DNA from: Sabulitectum sp964386635
GTDB taxonomy: Bacteria > Fermentibacterota > Fermentibacteria > Fermentibacterales > JCC-6
NCBI GenBank assembly: GCA_964386635.1
Contig: CAYLRO010000005.1
Coordinates: forward strand, 35,487-99,486
Direction: 5' to 3'
Length of the DNA stretch: 64,000 bases
Shown one piece after another: positions 34,705 to 43,421 of this stretch. Each line of letters starts with the position of its first letter. Within the stretch, counting starts at the first letter, position 1. The notes beneath the pieces were generated by a model. The model did not search any database and had not been told where the DNA came from. It saw only the letters and a program-made list of their open reading frames with translations. Made by a program: the position numbers and the translations under genes.

Positions 34705-36888
34705 GTGGCTTATCTGATTTTATTCTTTATGGGAACTTTTCACAACATCGGTAATCAGTGGATTTCTGTAAGTGTAACTGATGCTGCGTGTTCTGCCCGA
34801 GCCGGGTCAATTGTGCACTTCTATGACAATTATTCCGGTACTGAGATTTCTTCCGGGGGTATTTTCTCCGGTATCAATACCGGTGGATTCATCCCGGCAA
34901 ACGGCGAAGTTACAGTTGAAAGTGATACCTCTCTCGTGTTTCATACCACTCATTTCACCAGTGGATCCGGGACAATGCCTATAGATTTGACAGTCAGGTA
35001 TGTTGTTGTGGACAGAGGTCTGGAGATGAGCTACAGATTCGAATACCTGAACGACATTGAATTCACCAGTCCTCTGGATATTGATTTCTGCATATCCGAC
35101 TGGGACTCTCTCACCATATCCAACCAGACCACAGTTGATGAGTCATTTGCCTTGAGCGGCTTAAATGGATATCAGCGATTCTCAGGTGATCAGCTATTCA
35201 GAGCTCATGGCAGCACAGTTGACGGGCTTTTTGTTCTGCCTAATACCGCAAAAGGACTGGCTGTGGTTCTTGATGAACCCAATGCCAGATACATATCCAT
35301 TCGAGTTCTTGATACAGAATCTCCCAGGGAAAATGCCACAGGACCGGATCTGCATTCCATTATACCCGCCGGCCAGGTTGATGAGTATTTTGTAAGATTC
35401 TCCATGGATGAGTACTTCGCTCCTGTTTTCATAGGAGGGCATCCTCAGGGTGCAGAGCGTACAGGAGCATGGATAATGGATGAACTCCCACTGGTTCATC
35501 CTTACCACGGATACATCTGGAGTTTTTCAGAGACAGCCGCTGGAGATGAGGAGATAAGTGCCAAGCTGATAAGTCTTCTTGATGATCATGACGGGTTGAA
35601 AATGAACTGGATCATTCTGCCTGACGGGATACTTGACGGTAACAGGGACTCTGTCTGGTACGAATCCGGTTACCAGGACAGCTGGTCCCACTGGCATTGC
35701 ACCTGGAGGATCTCCACTGAAGCAACTCCTGAATACCTGCAGTGGCTGCTGAGTATTCAGAATAATGTCTATCCCTGGGCTGACAGGGTAAGAATGGGAA
35801 GTCACGGCTATCATCACACTCCGAATCCCGATTCTTCATATGGTGGTTATCACGAGTTCATTACATACGAACCGGTTGAGCATCAGGAAAGATTTCGGAT
35901 GAATTTCATGGACCTGAACGATTGCGGTCTGGACACTAACATGGTGGATGTGATCAGATTCTCCGGCCACAGAACATCACTCAGCGGCCTTCAGGCCATT
36001 ATTGATCACGGGTTTACATTCTACTGCAACGGTTGGCGGCTGATCGACTGGTATGCCGGTGAAAGATTCCTTAATCAGTGGATTACTCGATACCAGACTG
36101 CAAACGGCAGGATATGGGGTTCCAATACGGTATGGTGGGCAGACTTCGGATCTCCCCAGTGTCCTTATGAATACCTTGCGGAAGTTCTTGAGAAGGGGAA
36201 ATTCTCTCTTCTCGGTTGTCATCCTGTGAGTATGTTCGCAACTCTCAGCGGTCAGGCCATAAAGGATTCTGCTTACGCCAGAGTGGACAGCGTAATCACA
36301 TCCATGGAAAATGATTACGAAAACTTCATCTGGCTTTTCCCGTCTGAATATGGAGACTATCTGGAATCCTGCTTCAATGTCAGAGTCAATTCAATTCTAG
36401 GCTCCGGTTCAACTTTGAGCATGTCACTTACTGGCGCGATTCCAGAGGGAATGACATTCTGTGCTCAGCTTAACCCTCTTGATACAGTTTACGGCGTCTA
36501 CCTTGATGGAGATGCGATACCCTGGGAGTTGAGAAGTAATGGAAGGCTGTTCGCAGTTTCAGTCGACAGACCTTTTGCAGAACACATTGTTACTGTTGAT
36601 CTTTCACCTATGGGATCTGCTGAAGAGCATTACGAAAGCGGATTTGGTCTTCAGGCTGTCAATCCCGGTCATTCAGGAAGACTTGCACTGGAGCTGCCTG
36701 GATATCCCGAAGGAATACCAGCCGCTGTCAGTGTGTTTGATGTTACAGGAAGGGTTGTTTACAGCAGTCCGGTTGAACCGCAGAATGAGTCACTGGTATT
36801 GAACAGACAGTTTGAAGCAGGGCTTTACCTGATCCGCATGGAGTCGGAAGGCAGATTTGACTGTACTCAGGCAGTTGTACTCAACTAG
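34705..36888 (+). CDS. Secreted polysaccharide-deacetylase-like protein with C-terminal sorting domain
   Basis: The 727-residue protein starts at GTG with AAAGGAGAT upstream and has a short hydrophobic N-terminus. Residues 1-250 form a beta-rich region. Residues about 260-550 look like a NodB-type deacetylase barrel: an Asp-rich strand, then GSHGYHHTPN and FSGHRTS at positions where these enzymes bind metal. The last 70 residues match a T9SS type A/FlgD-like C-terminal domain (VSVFDVTGRVVY, then GLYLIRMES). It is likely exported and surface-bound, acting on a glycan. Catalysis is unproven because the motifs are only partly canonical. Confidence 0.55.
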   Translation: MAYLILFFMGTFHNIGNQWISVSVTDAACSARAGSIVHFYDNYSGTEISSGGIFSGINTGGFIPANGEVTVESDTSLVFHTTHFTSGSGTMPIDLTVRYVVVDRGLEMSYRFEYLNDIEFTSPLDIDFCISDWDSLTISNQTTVDESFALSGLNGYQRFSGDQLFRAHGSTVDGLFVLPNTAKGLAVVLDEPNARYISIRVLDTESPRENATGPDLHSIIPAGQVDEYFVRFSMDEYFAPVFIGGHPQGAERTGAWIMDELPLVHPYHGYIWSFSETAAGDEEISAKLISLLDDHDGLKMNWIILPDGILDGNRDSVWYESGYQDSWSHWHCTWRISTEATPEYLQWLLSIQNNVYPWADRVRMGSHGYHHTPNPDSSYGGYHEFITYEPVEHQERFRMNFMDLNDCGLDTNMVDVIRFSGHRTSLSGLQAIIDHGFTFYCNGWRLIDWYAGERFLNQWITRYQTANGRIWGSNTVWWADFGSPQCPYEYLAEVLEKGKFSLLGCHPVSMFATLSGQAIKDSAYARVDSVITSMENDYENFIWLFPSEYGDYLESCFNVRVNSILGSGSTLSMSLTGAIPEGMTFCAQLNPLDTVYGVYLDGDAIPWELRSNGRLFAVSVDRPFAEHIVTVDLSPMGSAEEHYESGFGLQAVNPGHSGRLALELPGYPEGIPAAVSVFDVTGRVVYSSPVEPQNESLVLNRQFEAGLYLIRMESEGRFDCTQAVVLN

Positions 36889-36931
36889 TTTCAGAGGGCT
36901 GACGGTGATCTTACAGATATCATTTCCAGAC

Positions 36932-36960
36932 TTGCCCAATTCCTGAGTTCGCTCTATTCT
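36932..36960 (+). promoter_or_regulatory. selA promoter
   Basis: TTGCCC (36932-36937) and TATTCT (36955-36960) are 17 bases apart. The predicted start near 36967 lies just after an ATG at 36965, which supports the later ATG at 37007 as the selA start. Confidence 0.5.
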
Positions 36961-37006
36961 TCACATGCAGAAAGAATACTACTTACCTTTTCGATTTGGA
37001 GATACC

Positions 37007-38389
37007 ATGGGAATGGAATCATTGAGAGATCTCCCGGCGGTTCATGAAATAATCCCTGCGATTCAGGATAGACTCAGTGAACTCAAACCATCTGAGGTTA
37101 AGGCAGCCGCAAGACTTGGGATCCTCTGGGCTCGGGAACAGGTTATCAGAGGCGGTGATCTTCCCTCTGTGGAAGATGTTGTTTCCATGAGTATTCATCT
37201 GGGCTGTGAAGCAGCCAGACATTCAATGGAATCAGTTATCAATGCCACAGGAATAGTGCTCCACACTGCTCTTGGCAGGGCAAGCCTTCCGCCTGCAGCT
37301 GTTGAAGCTGTAAGCAGAGTTGCCTCAGGGTATTCTGTTCTGCAGTGGAACAGAGAAACCGGGAAGAGGGGCAACCGCGACGAGCATATTGAGTCCCTTA
37401 TAACCCGGTTAACAGGTGCTGAAGCGGCAACTGTTGCAAACAACAATGCAGGGGCAACCCTTCTTGTGCTCTCAGCCATGGCTGCCGGCAGGGAAGTTAT
37501 TGTTTCAAGAGGACAACTTGTGGAGATAGGCGGAGCATTCCGGATTCCGGATGTGATGAAGCAGAGCAACTGTAACATGGTCGAGGTGGGATGTACCAAC
37601 AGAACCCATCTTCGGGATTACGAGAATGCCATTACCGAAAACACTGCTGCAATCCTCAGGGTACATCCATCCAATTACCGGATAAAGGGATTCACCGGCG
37701 AGGTTGAACTTGAGGACCTTGTTGCCCTGGGCAGAGAAAAAGGTATCCCGGTTATAGATGATCTGGGCGCCGGGAGCCTTATTCCGCTGAGGAAATTCGG
37801 CATACCTTCGGAACCTACCATTGTTCAGAGCATCGAGACAGGAGCTGACGTGGTTACCTGCTCGGGAGACAAGCTTATTGGAGGCCCCCAGGCAGGTCTT
37901 ATCCTGGGTAGCCGCAAGTACCTTGACAAGATAAAGAAGCATCCTCTTGCCAGAGCTCTTCGTGTGGGCAAATTAACTATTGCAGCACTGGAAGCGTCTC
38001 TTCGGGTGTTCCTTGAGGGATCAGATTACATTGCTGAGAACCACCCTGTTTACAGATCATTCTCAGTTAAAACCGAAAACCTCAGCCAGAGAGCAGAACA
38101 GATGCTGAAGGCTCTGGCTCTGCCTTCAGCATGTTCTGCTGAAGTTCAGAACATGAGCAGTTTTGTTGGAAGCGGCAGTCTGCCGGATTTTTCAATTCCT
38201 TCCTCAGGGCTGTCCCTGATCTGTCCTGACCCTGAGGCACTGGCCAGAGCTCTTCGTCTTGCCAGTCCAGCTGTGGCAGCAAGGGTGGAAGACGGAGCGG
38301 TGAAACTTGACTTGAGAGCTGTTGCCCCTGAACATGACAGCCTGCTGGCAGAGATTATCTCCGGGAAAGCTGCAGAGATATGGGAGTAA
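37007..38389 (+). CDS. selA: L-seryl-tRNA(Sec) selenium transferase SelA
   Basis: The 460-residue PLP enzyme converts seryl-tRNA(Sec) to selenocysteyl-tRNA(Sec) using selenophosphate. The PLP lysine is Lys289 in CSGDKLIGGPQAG. The N-terminal LRDLPAVHEIIP and INATGIVLHTALGRASL blocks are typical. I chose ATG 37007 with GGAG six bases upstream; an ATG at 36965 lengthens the protein by 14 residues of unlike composition. It overlaps selB by 10 bases. Neither selC nor selD is in the window. Confidence 0.96.
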   Translation: MGMESLRDLPAVHEIIPAIQDRLSELKPSEVKAAARLGILWAREQVIRGGDLPSVEDVVSMSIHLGCEAARHSMESVINATGIVLHTALGRASLPPAAVEAVSRVASGYSVLQWNRETGKRGNRDEHIESLITRLTGAEAATVANNNAGATLLVLSAMAAGREVIVSRGQLVEIGGAFRIPDVMKQSNCNMVEVGCTNRTHLRDYENAITENTAAILRVHPSNYRIKGFTGEVELEDLVALGREKGIPVIDDLGAGSLIPLRKFGIPSEPTIVQSIETGADVVTCSGDKLIGGPQAGLILGSRKYLDKIKKHPLARALRVGKLTIAALEASLRVFLEGSDYIAENHPVYRSFSVKTENLSQRAEQMLKALALPSACSAEVQNMSSFVGSGSLPDFSIPSSGLSLICPDPEALARALRLASPAVAARVEDGAVKLDLRAVAPEHDSLLAEIISGKAAEIWE

Positions 38390-40263
38390 TTGTTGGTACT
38401 GCGGGACATATTGATCACGGCAAGAGTACCCTTATGCTTGCCCTTACCGGAAGAGATCCTGACCGGCTGAAAGAGGAAAAGGCAAGAGGCATCACCATTG
38501 AGCTGGGCTATGTGTTCCTGGAAAATGAAAACGGAGAGACCATTTCCTTCATAGATGTCCCGGGGCACGAGAAGTTTGTTAAAACCATGGTGGCTGGAGT
38601 ATCCACAGTTGACTGTTTCCTGCTGGTGGTATCGGCTGATGAAGGTGTAATGCCCCAGACCAGAGAGCACCTTGATATTCTGCAGCTGCTTGAGGTTGAC
38701 AGGGGAATAGTGGCTCTTTCCAAATGCGACCTGGTGGACGAGGAACTCATAGAACTTGCTGAAGAGGAAATAATTGATGCTCTCAAGGGTACTCCTGCTC
38801 AGGGAGCCCCTGTTGTCAGGGTATCTGCAAAGACCGGTGCCGGTCTTGATGAACTGAGGAATACCATTTTCAAGATGACTGCAGATGTGTCCTGCAAAAG
38901 CTCCCAGGGCCGGTTCAAAATGCCTGTTGACAGAATCTTCTCTTTGAAGGGATTCGGGACCATTGTGTGCGGTACCGGTCTTTCAGGAATGATCAATGTG
39001 GGAGATTCGGTTGAGATCCAGCCTCTGGGAAAACAGTTCCGTCTCAGGGAACTGGGAGTTAACGATAAAAGAGATGTCAAGCAGGCAACAGCCGGTGACA
39101 GGATAGCTCTTAACCTTACAGGGCTGAGGAAGGAAGATGTTCACCGTGGAAGTGTAGCAGGAGAACCGGGATTCCTTAAAAAATTGAGCAGCCTTGATAC
39201 CACATGCACTATGCTTCCCGGGAATGTTGACCTTCTGCTTCGGCAGAGAGTCCGTTTCCATGTGGGTACAGCTGAAGTCATGGCAAGGGCAATTCCTGTG
39301 GAAGGAAAACCTCTCCTCAAAGGGGAGACCGGTTATGTACACTTTCAGCTTGAGCACCCTGTGGTAGCCATGCCCGGGGACAGATTTGTAATCAGAAGGT
39401 ATTCTCCTGTAACCACTATTGGCGGAGGGGTAATCCTGGATACGGACACCAGGAAAGTCCGGGCAAGATTCAGAGATGTCAGACTTGAACATCTGGATCT
39501 TCTTTCCCATGGAGACCTTGAAGATTTGATTCATGAAGCCATGGAAGATGCTCCAGGTCATTTCATTGAGGTTGCCGGCTGGATCAGGAAGACCGGAGTG
39601 GAACCGGTGGAGTTTGAAGCTGCTGTTTCCTCTCTTCTGGAGCAGAAGAGAGTGGTTGAGGCAGGAGAGGGAAAAACCCGCAGGCTCATACTCACAGCTG
39701 AAGTTGAAGATCTTCAGCGGAAGATATGCGGCAGTATCAAAACCGTGCACAGAAATGTGCCTCTGAGTCCCGGCCTTCCAAGTGCTTTTCTGGCAAGAAA
39801 ACTGCCTGTTGATACGCCGGTTTGGGCAATCAGGTTCTGTGTTTCATCTCTGGAAGAGGATGGTGTTGTTTCCAGAAGGGGAGACTTCCTGGCCATGGGT
39901 GATTTTCCCAGGGAACTTGCAGGTGAAAGCAGAACTGCTGCAGATTACATCATCTCTGATGTGAAGAAAGCGGGATTCAATGGCTTCAGCCTTCCCGGGG
40001 CTGGAAAGCGAACAGAGGATATGGAAGCTCTTGTAAACAGAGGGCTTCTCATGAAACTTTCGGATGATCTTGTAACCACATCCAGTCTTCTTGAACAGGC
40101 GGTTGATGTTATTCGAAAGAACTTCGGAGAAAATGGCTTCAGGCTTGGTGAGCTGCGAGAGGCACTTGGTGTTTCCAGAAAGATCACACTGATGTGGGCC
40201 GAGCTGCTTGATGGCTCGGACAGTACCAGAAGAGAAGGGGACAGCAGGTTTCTGGCAGTGTAG
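38380..40263 (+). CDS. selB: Selenocysteine-specific elongation factor SelB
   Basis: A 627-residue GTPase that brings Sec-tRNA(Sec) to the ribosome at UGA codons with a SECIS element. The G-domain shows GTAGHIDHGKST (G1), RGITIELGY (G2), DVPGHEKF (G3) and the SKCD region (G4). EF-Tu-like domains 2 and 3 follow, with GAPDR-type region MPGDRFVIRRYSP near 325. The C-terminal 230 residues are the winged-helix repeats that bind SECIS RNA. The overlap with selA is usual for the pair. Confidence 0.96.
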   Translation: MGVIVGTAGHIDHGKSTLMLALTGRDPDRLKEEKARGITIELGYVFLENENGETISFIDVPGHEKFVKTMVAGVSTVDCFLLVVSADEGVMPQTREHLDILQLLEVDRGIVALSKCDLVDEELIELAEEEIIDALKGTPAQGAPVVRVSAKTGAGLDELRNTIFKMTADVSCKSSQGRFKMPVDRIFSLKGFGTIVCGTGLSGMINVGDSVEIQPLGKQFRLRELGVNDKRDVKQATAGDRIALNLTGLRKEDVHRGSVAGEPGFLKKLSSLDTTCTMLPGNVDLLLRQRVRFHVGTAEVMARAIPVEGKPLLKGETGYVHFQLEHPVVAMPGDRFVIRRYSPVTTIGGGVILDTDTRKVRARFRDVRLEHLDLLSHGDLEDLIHEAMEDAPGHFIEVAGWIRKTGVEPVEFEAAVSSLLEQKRVVEAGEGKTRRLILTAEVEDLQRKICGSIKTVHRNVPLSPGLPSAFLARKLPVDTPVWAIRFCVSSLEEDGVVSRRGDFLAMGDFPRELAGESRTAADYIISDVKKAGFNGFSLPGAGKRTEDMEALVNRGLLMKLSDDLVTTSSLLEQAVDVIRKNFGENGFRLGELREALGVSRKITLMWAELLDGSDSTRREGDSRFLAV

Positions 40264-40282
40264 CTGCTTCTCCTGTTCTTAC

Positions 40283-40311
40283 TTTACAAAAGTGATGTTT
40301 TTTGCTATTCT
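40283..40311 (+). promoter_or_regulatory. Promoter of the exopolysaccharide operon
   Basis: TTTACA (40283-40288) and TATTCT (40306-40311) are 17 bases apart, and TGC just before the -10 makes it an extended type. The start would be near 40318, leaving a leader of about 63 bases before the first gene. A 9-bp inverted repeat, CTGCTTCTC (40264-40272) and GAGAAGCAG (40332-40340), spans the promoter. Confidence 0.6.
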
Positions 40312-40381
40312 CACCCTTCACACACAAGGATGAGAAGCAGAAATAATTATTCTTCGATACTCCCTTGAAGAGGAGAAACCT

Positions 40382-41689
40382 ATGAAAATTGCAGTGGTTG
40401 GAAGTGGATATGTAGGCCTTGTTGCCGCAGCTTGTCTTTCTGAGATGGGGAATACGGTTATCTCGGTTGACAAGGATGAAAAGAAAATTGCCGGGCTGGA
40501 AAAGGGAATTCTCCCTATCTATGAGCCAGGACTGGATGTACTTATAGAGCGGAATGTCAGAGAGAATCGCCTCTTCTTTTCAACCGATACCGGAATGGCT
40601 GTGAAGAAGAGTTCCATTATCTTCATTGCAGTGGGTACCCCTCCGGAAGAGGATGGCAGTGCAGATCTCAAGCATGTGATTTCAGTGGCAGCCGACATTG
40701 GTCGCGCCATGGATGGTCCCAGGATAGTTATCAACAAGAGTACAGTTCCTGTGGGTACTGCTGAGATGGTACACCAGGAGGTTACAAAATACACAGAACA
40801 CAAGGTGGATGTGGTCAGTAACCCGGAATTCCTTAAAGAGGGTGCTGCTATTGATGATTTCATGAAGCCTGACAGAGTTGTTATCGGTACCTCCAGTGAA
40901 GAAGTGGCTGATACCATGCGGGAATTGTACAGACCATTTGTCAGAACCAACAATCCCATCTACATAATGAGCAACAGGTCTGCAGAGCTCACCAAGTATG
41001 TAGCAAACAGCCTTCTTGCAACCAAGATCAGCTTCATGAACGAAATAGCCAACTTCTGCGATGTTGTCGGTGCAGATGTTCAGGATATCCGCAGAGGGAT
41101 TGGCAGTGATACAAGGATCGGCCCGCATTTCATTTTTCCAGGAGTTGGTTTTGGCGGAAGCTGCTTCCCCAAGGATGTGAAAGCTCTGAGACACACTTCA
41201 GACCAGTTCGGATACCACCTTGATATTCTTCAGGCTGTTACAGAGGTGAATGCTGAACAGAAGAAGGTGATGGGCAGGAAAATTACACTGGAATTCGGAG
41301 AGGACCTTACAGGGAAAATGTTCGGTGTATGGGGTCTTTCTTTCAAACCGAATACAGATGATATGCGTGAAGCGCCATCAGTGGTGATAATAAAGGAGCT
41401 TCTTCAGAGAGGTGCAAAGGTTAAGGCATATGACCCTGAGGCTACAGAATATGCACAGTCCATACTTGGTGATTCCATTGAATTCTGCAGCTCTTGTTAC
41501 GATGCAATTGACGGAGCGGATGCTCTGCTTCTTATCACCGAGTGGACTGAATTCAGAGAACCGGATTTCGAGCGGATCGGCAGTCTTCTCAAGAACAGGA
41601 TGATCTTTGATGGAAGAAACATCTGGAATCCGTTTTCAATGAGAAAGAGAGGGTTCACGTACCACGGAATTGGAAGAGGTCCGGAATGA
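40382..41689 (+). CDS. UDP-glucose 6-dehydrogenase family
   Basis: A 435-residue NAD-dependent enzyme that oxidises UDP-glucose to UDP-glucuronate. The Rossmann motif VVGSGYVGLVAA is at the N-terminus, and the catalytic Cys261 is in GFGGSCFPKD. FSNPEFLKEG-type residues and the C-terminal UDP-binding domain (about 310-430) are present. It overlaps the next dehydrogenase by four bases. Confidence 0.93.
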   Translation: MKIAVVGSGYVGLVAAACLSEMGNTVISVDKDEKKIAGLEKGILPIYEPGLDVLIERNVRENRLFFSTDTGMAVKKSSIIFIAVGTPPEEDGSADLKHVISVAADIGRAMDGPRIVINKSTVPVGTAEMVHQEVTKYTEHKVDVVSNPEFLKEGAAIDDFMKPDRVVIGTSSEEVADTMRELYRPFVRTNNPIYIMSNRSAELTKYVANSLLATKISFMNEIANFCDVVGADVQDIRRGIGSDTRIGPHFIFPGVGFGGSCFPKDVKALRHTSDQFGYHLDILQAVTEVNAEQKKVMGRKITLEFGEDLTGKMFGVWGLSFKPNTDDMREAPSVVIIKELLQRGAKVKAYDPEATEYAQSILGDSIEFCSSCYDAIDGADALLLITEWTEFREPDFERIGSLLKNRMIFDGRNIWNPFSMRKRGFTYHGIGRGPE

Positions 41690-43005
41690 GCGCATTTAAG
41701 AAACGCATGGCAGGTCGCGAGAAACCCGTTATCGGAGTAATAGGTCTGGGATACGTGGGACTTCCCCTTGCAATGGAGTTTGCTCTTGGCGGGTGTCGCG
41801 TTCTCGGGGTGGACATAGACCCTGAAAAGCCGAAAATGCTTGAGCAGAGGAAAAGTTATCTGAAGCATTTCCCGGATGAAAAAATAGCAGCAGCCATGGA
41901 CACCGAATTACTTGAAGCCACCTGTGACTTCTCTGTTCTCAGTGAAGCAGATGCTGTTCTCATAGCGGTTCCCACGCCTCTGGGGCCCAGCAGACAGCCT
42001 GATTTAAGCTATGTGCTGAATTCATGCAGGGAAGCAGCCAGATATCTTCAGAGAGGGCAGCTGGTTATTCTTGAATCAACAACGTACCCGGGGACAACCA
42101 GGGAAGAAATGGTTCCCGTTCTGGAAAAAAGCGGACTGGAAGCAGGAAAAGACTTCCACATTGCCTTTTCTCCAGAGAGGGAAGATCCCGGAAACAAGAA
42201 CTTCAATACCAGAACCATCCCCAAGCTTGTTGGCGGTTTGACAGCCCAGTGCACTGATGCAAGTGTATTCGTCTACGGTTTTGCAATCGACAACATCGTT
42301 CCTGTGAGTTCTCCGGAAGTGGCCGAGATGGCCAAGATAATGGAGAACACATACAGAGCCGTCAACATTGCTCTTGTGAACGAATTGAAGGTTCTTGCAC
42401 ATGGAATGGGTATTGATATCTGGGAAGTGATAAATGCTGCAGCAACAAAGCCTTTCGGTTTTACTGCATTCTATCCAGGTCCAGGGCTCGGTGGTCACTG
42501 TATACCGATAGACCCGTTTTATCTTACCTGGAAGGCGCATCAGTACGAAATGCCTACAAAGTTCATTGAGCTGGCAGGAGAAATCAACACTTCCATGCCT
42601 GACTACGTGGTTGATAGGGTATGCGATGCCCTTAACACAGCCAGAAAATCTGTGAACGGCAGCAGAATCCTTCTTCTTGGAATGGCTTACAAACCCAACA
42701 TAGACGACTACCGGGAAACGCCGGCATTGAAGGTAATGGCAAAACTTCTTCAGCGGGGAGCTGTTGTGGACTACAACGATCCCTACATTCCTTCCATACC
42801 TCCAACAACAAGACAGACCGATCTGAGACCTGCATCTGTTGAACTTACGTCGGAAAGCCTTGCAGGATACGATTGTTCTGTTGTCATAACAGATCATGAC
42901 TGCTATGATTACCAATGGATAGTTGATAACAGCAGTATAGTGGTGGATACGAGAAACGCCTGTGTCGATGTAAAAACCGCAGAAAAGAAGGTTTTTAAAG
43001 CGTGA
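41686..43005 (+). CDS. UDP-N-acetylglucosamine/mannosamine-type nucleotide sugar dehydrogenase
   Basis: The 439-residue protein has the Rossmann motif GLGYVGLPLA and the catalytic Cys272 in GPGLGGHCIPIDPFYL, which with the IPKLVGG block is characteristic of the WbpA/WecC branch that oxidises UDP-HexNAc. Two different sugar dehydrogenases side by side point to an acidic polysaccharide containing uronic acids. It overlaps the following gene. Confidence 0.9.
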   Translation: MSAFKKRMAGREKPVIGVIGLGYVGLPLAMEFALGGCRVLGVDIDPEKPKMLEQRKSYLKHFPDEKIAAAMDTELLEATCDFSVLSEADAVLIAVPTPLGPSRQPDLSYVLNSCREAARYLQRGQLVILESTTYPGTTREEMVPVLEKSGLEAGKDFHIAFSPEREDPGNKNFNTRTIPKLVGGLTAQCTDASVFVYGFAIDNIVPVSSPEVAEMAKIMENTYRAVNIALVNELKVLAHGMGIDIWEVINAAATKPFGFTAFYPGPGLGGHCIPIDPFYLTWKAHQYEMPTKFIELAGEINTSMPDYVVDRVCDALNTARKSVNGSRILLLGMAYKPNIDDYRETPALKVMAKLLQRGAVVDYNDPYIPSIPPTTRQTDLRPASVELTSESLAGYDCSVVITDHDCYDYQWIVDNSSIVVDTRNACVDVKTAEKKVFKA

Positions 43006-43421
43006 GGAACCTTTTCCTGACACTGATTATCTGTGCTGCCTTAAGCATTGCCACTGAGGACTACTTTCTTCCGGGCATCGAGACAGATGTAATTAATATC
43101 TCAGTGAATGTATGGGGTGAAGTGAGAAATCCGGGCCTTCATCTGATCCCATGGGATTCCGATCTGAGAGATGCTCTGTCAGCTGCAGGAGGACCTTTAG
43201 CTGAAGCGGATCTCTCATGTGTCAGGATTGTTACCTCAGATATTGAAATCGAATACAATCTTTCCGACTTCCTTAACGGGCGGGGTGCTCCTGTTCCTGC
43301 AATGGAACCTGATGTTACGGTTTATGTAGGCAGATCTAACTATGAGTGGTGGAAGGATGCTGTGGATTTTGGATATAAAATCCTGATAATGGCCAATGTA
43401 ATCTGGGTAATGAGCAGGTGA
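43002..43421 (+). CDS. Small SLBB-domain protein of polysaccharide export
   Basis: The 139-residue protein starts at GTG. It has a signal peptide (residues 1-17), one SLBB (beta-grasp) domain (about 30-110, with VNVWGEVRNPGLHLIP), and a C-terminal membrane helix (about 118-137). It is a stripped-down relative of Wza-type outer-membrane polysaccharide export proteins, without the barrel-forming helix arrangement or the poly-export domain. It lies between the dehydrogenases and the tyrosine kinase. Confidence 0.7.
   Translation: MRNLFLTLIICAALSIATEDYFLPGIETDVINISVNVWGEVRNPGLHLIPWDSDLRDALSAAGGPLAEADLSCVRIVTSDIEIEYNLSDFLNGRGAPVPAMEPDVTVYVGRSNYEWWKDAVDFGYKILIMANVIWVMSR

Noticed and set aside
36965..37006. 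Earlier selA start at ATG 36965
   Set aside because: It lies next to the predicted transcription start and lacks a binding site; ATG 37007 has GGAG upstream.
38983..39750. Long minus-strand open frame (255 codons) opposite selB, and similar ones at 42076-43023, 3417-4046 and 7694-8338
   Set aside because: They lie entirely opposite well-supported genes, have no binding sites, and their residues show no recognisable domain. They are shadows of codon bias on the coding strand.
40264..40381. tRNA-Sec (selC) next to selB
   Set aside because: The gaps around selA-selB hold no cloverleaf with a long extra arm or TCA anticodon.
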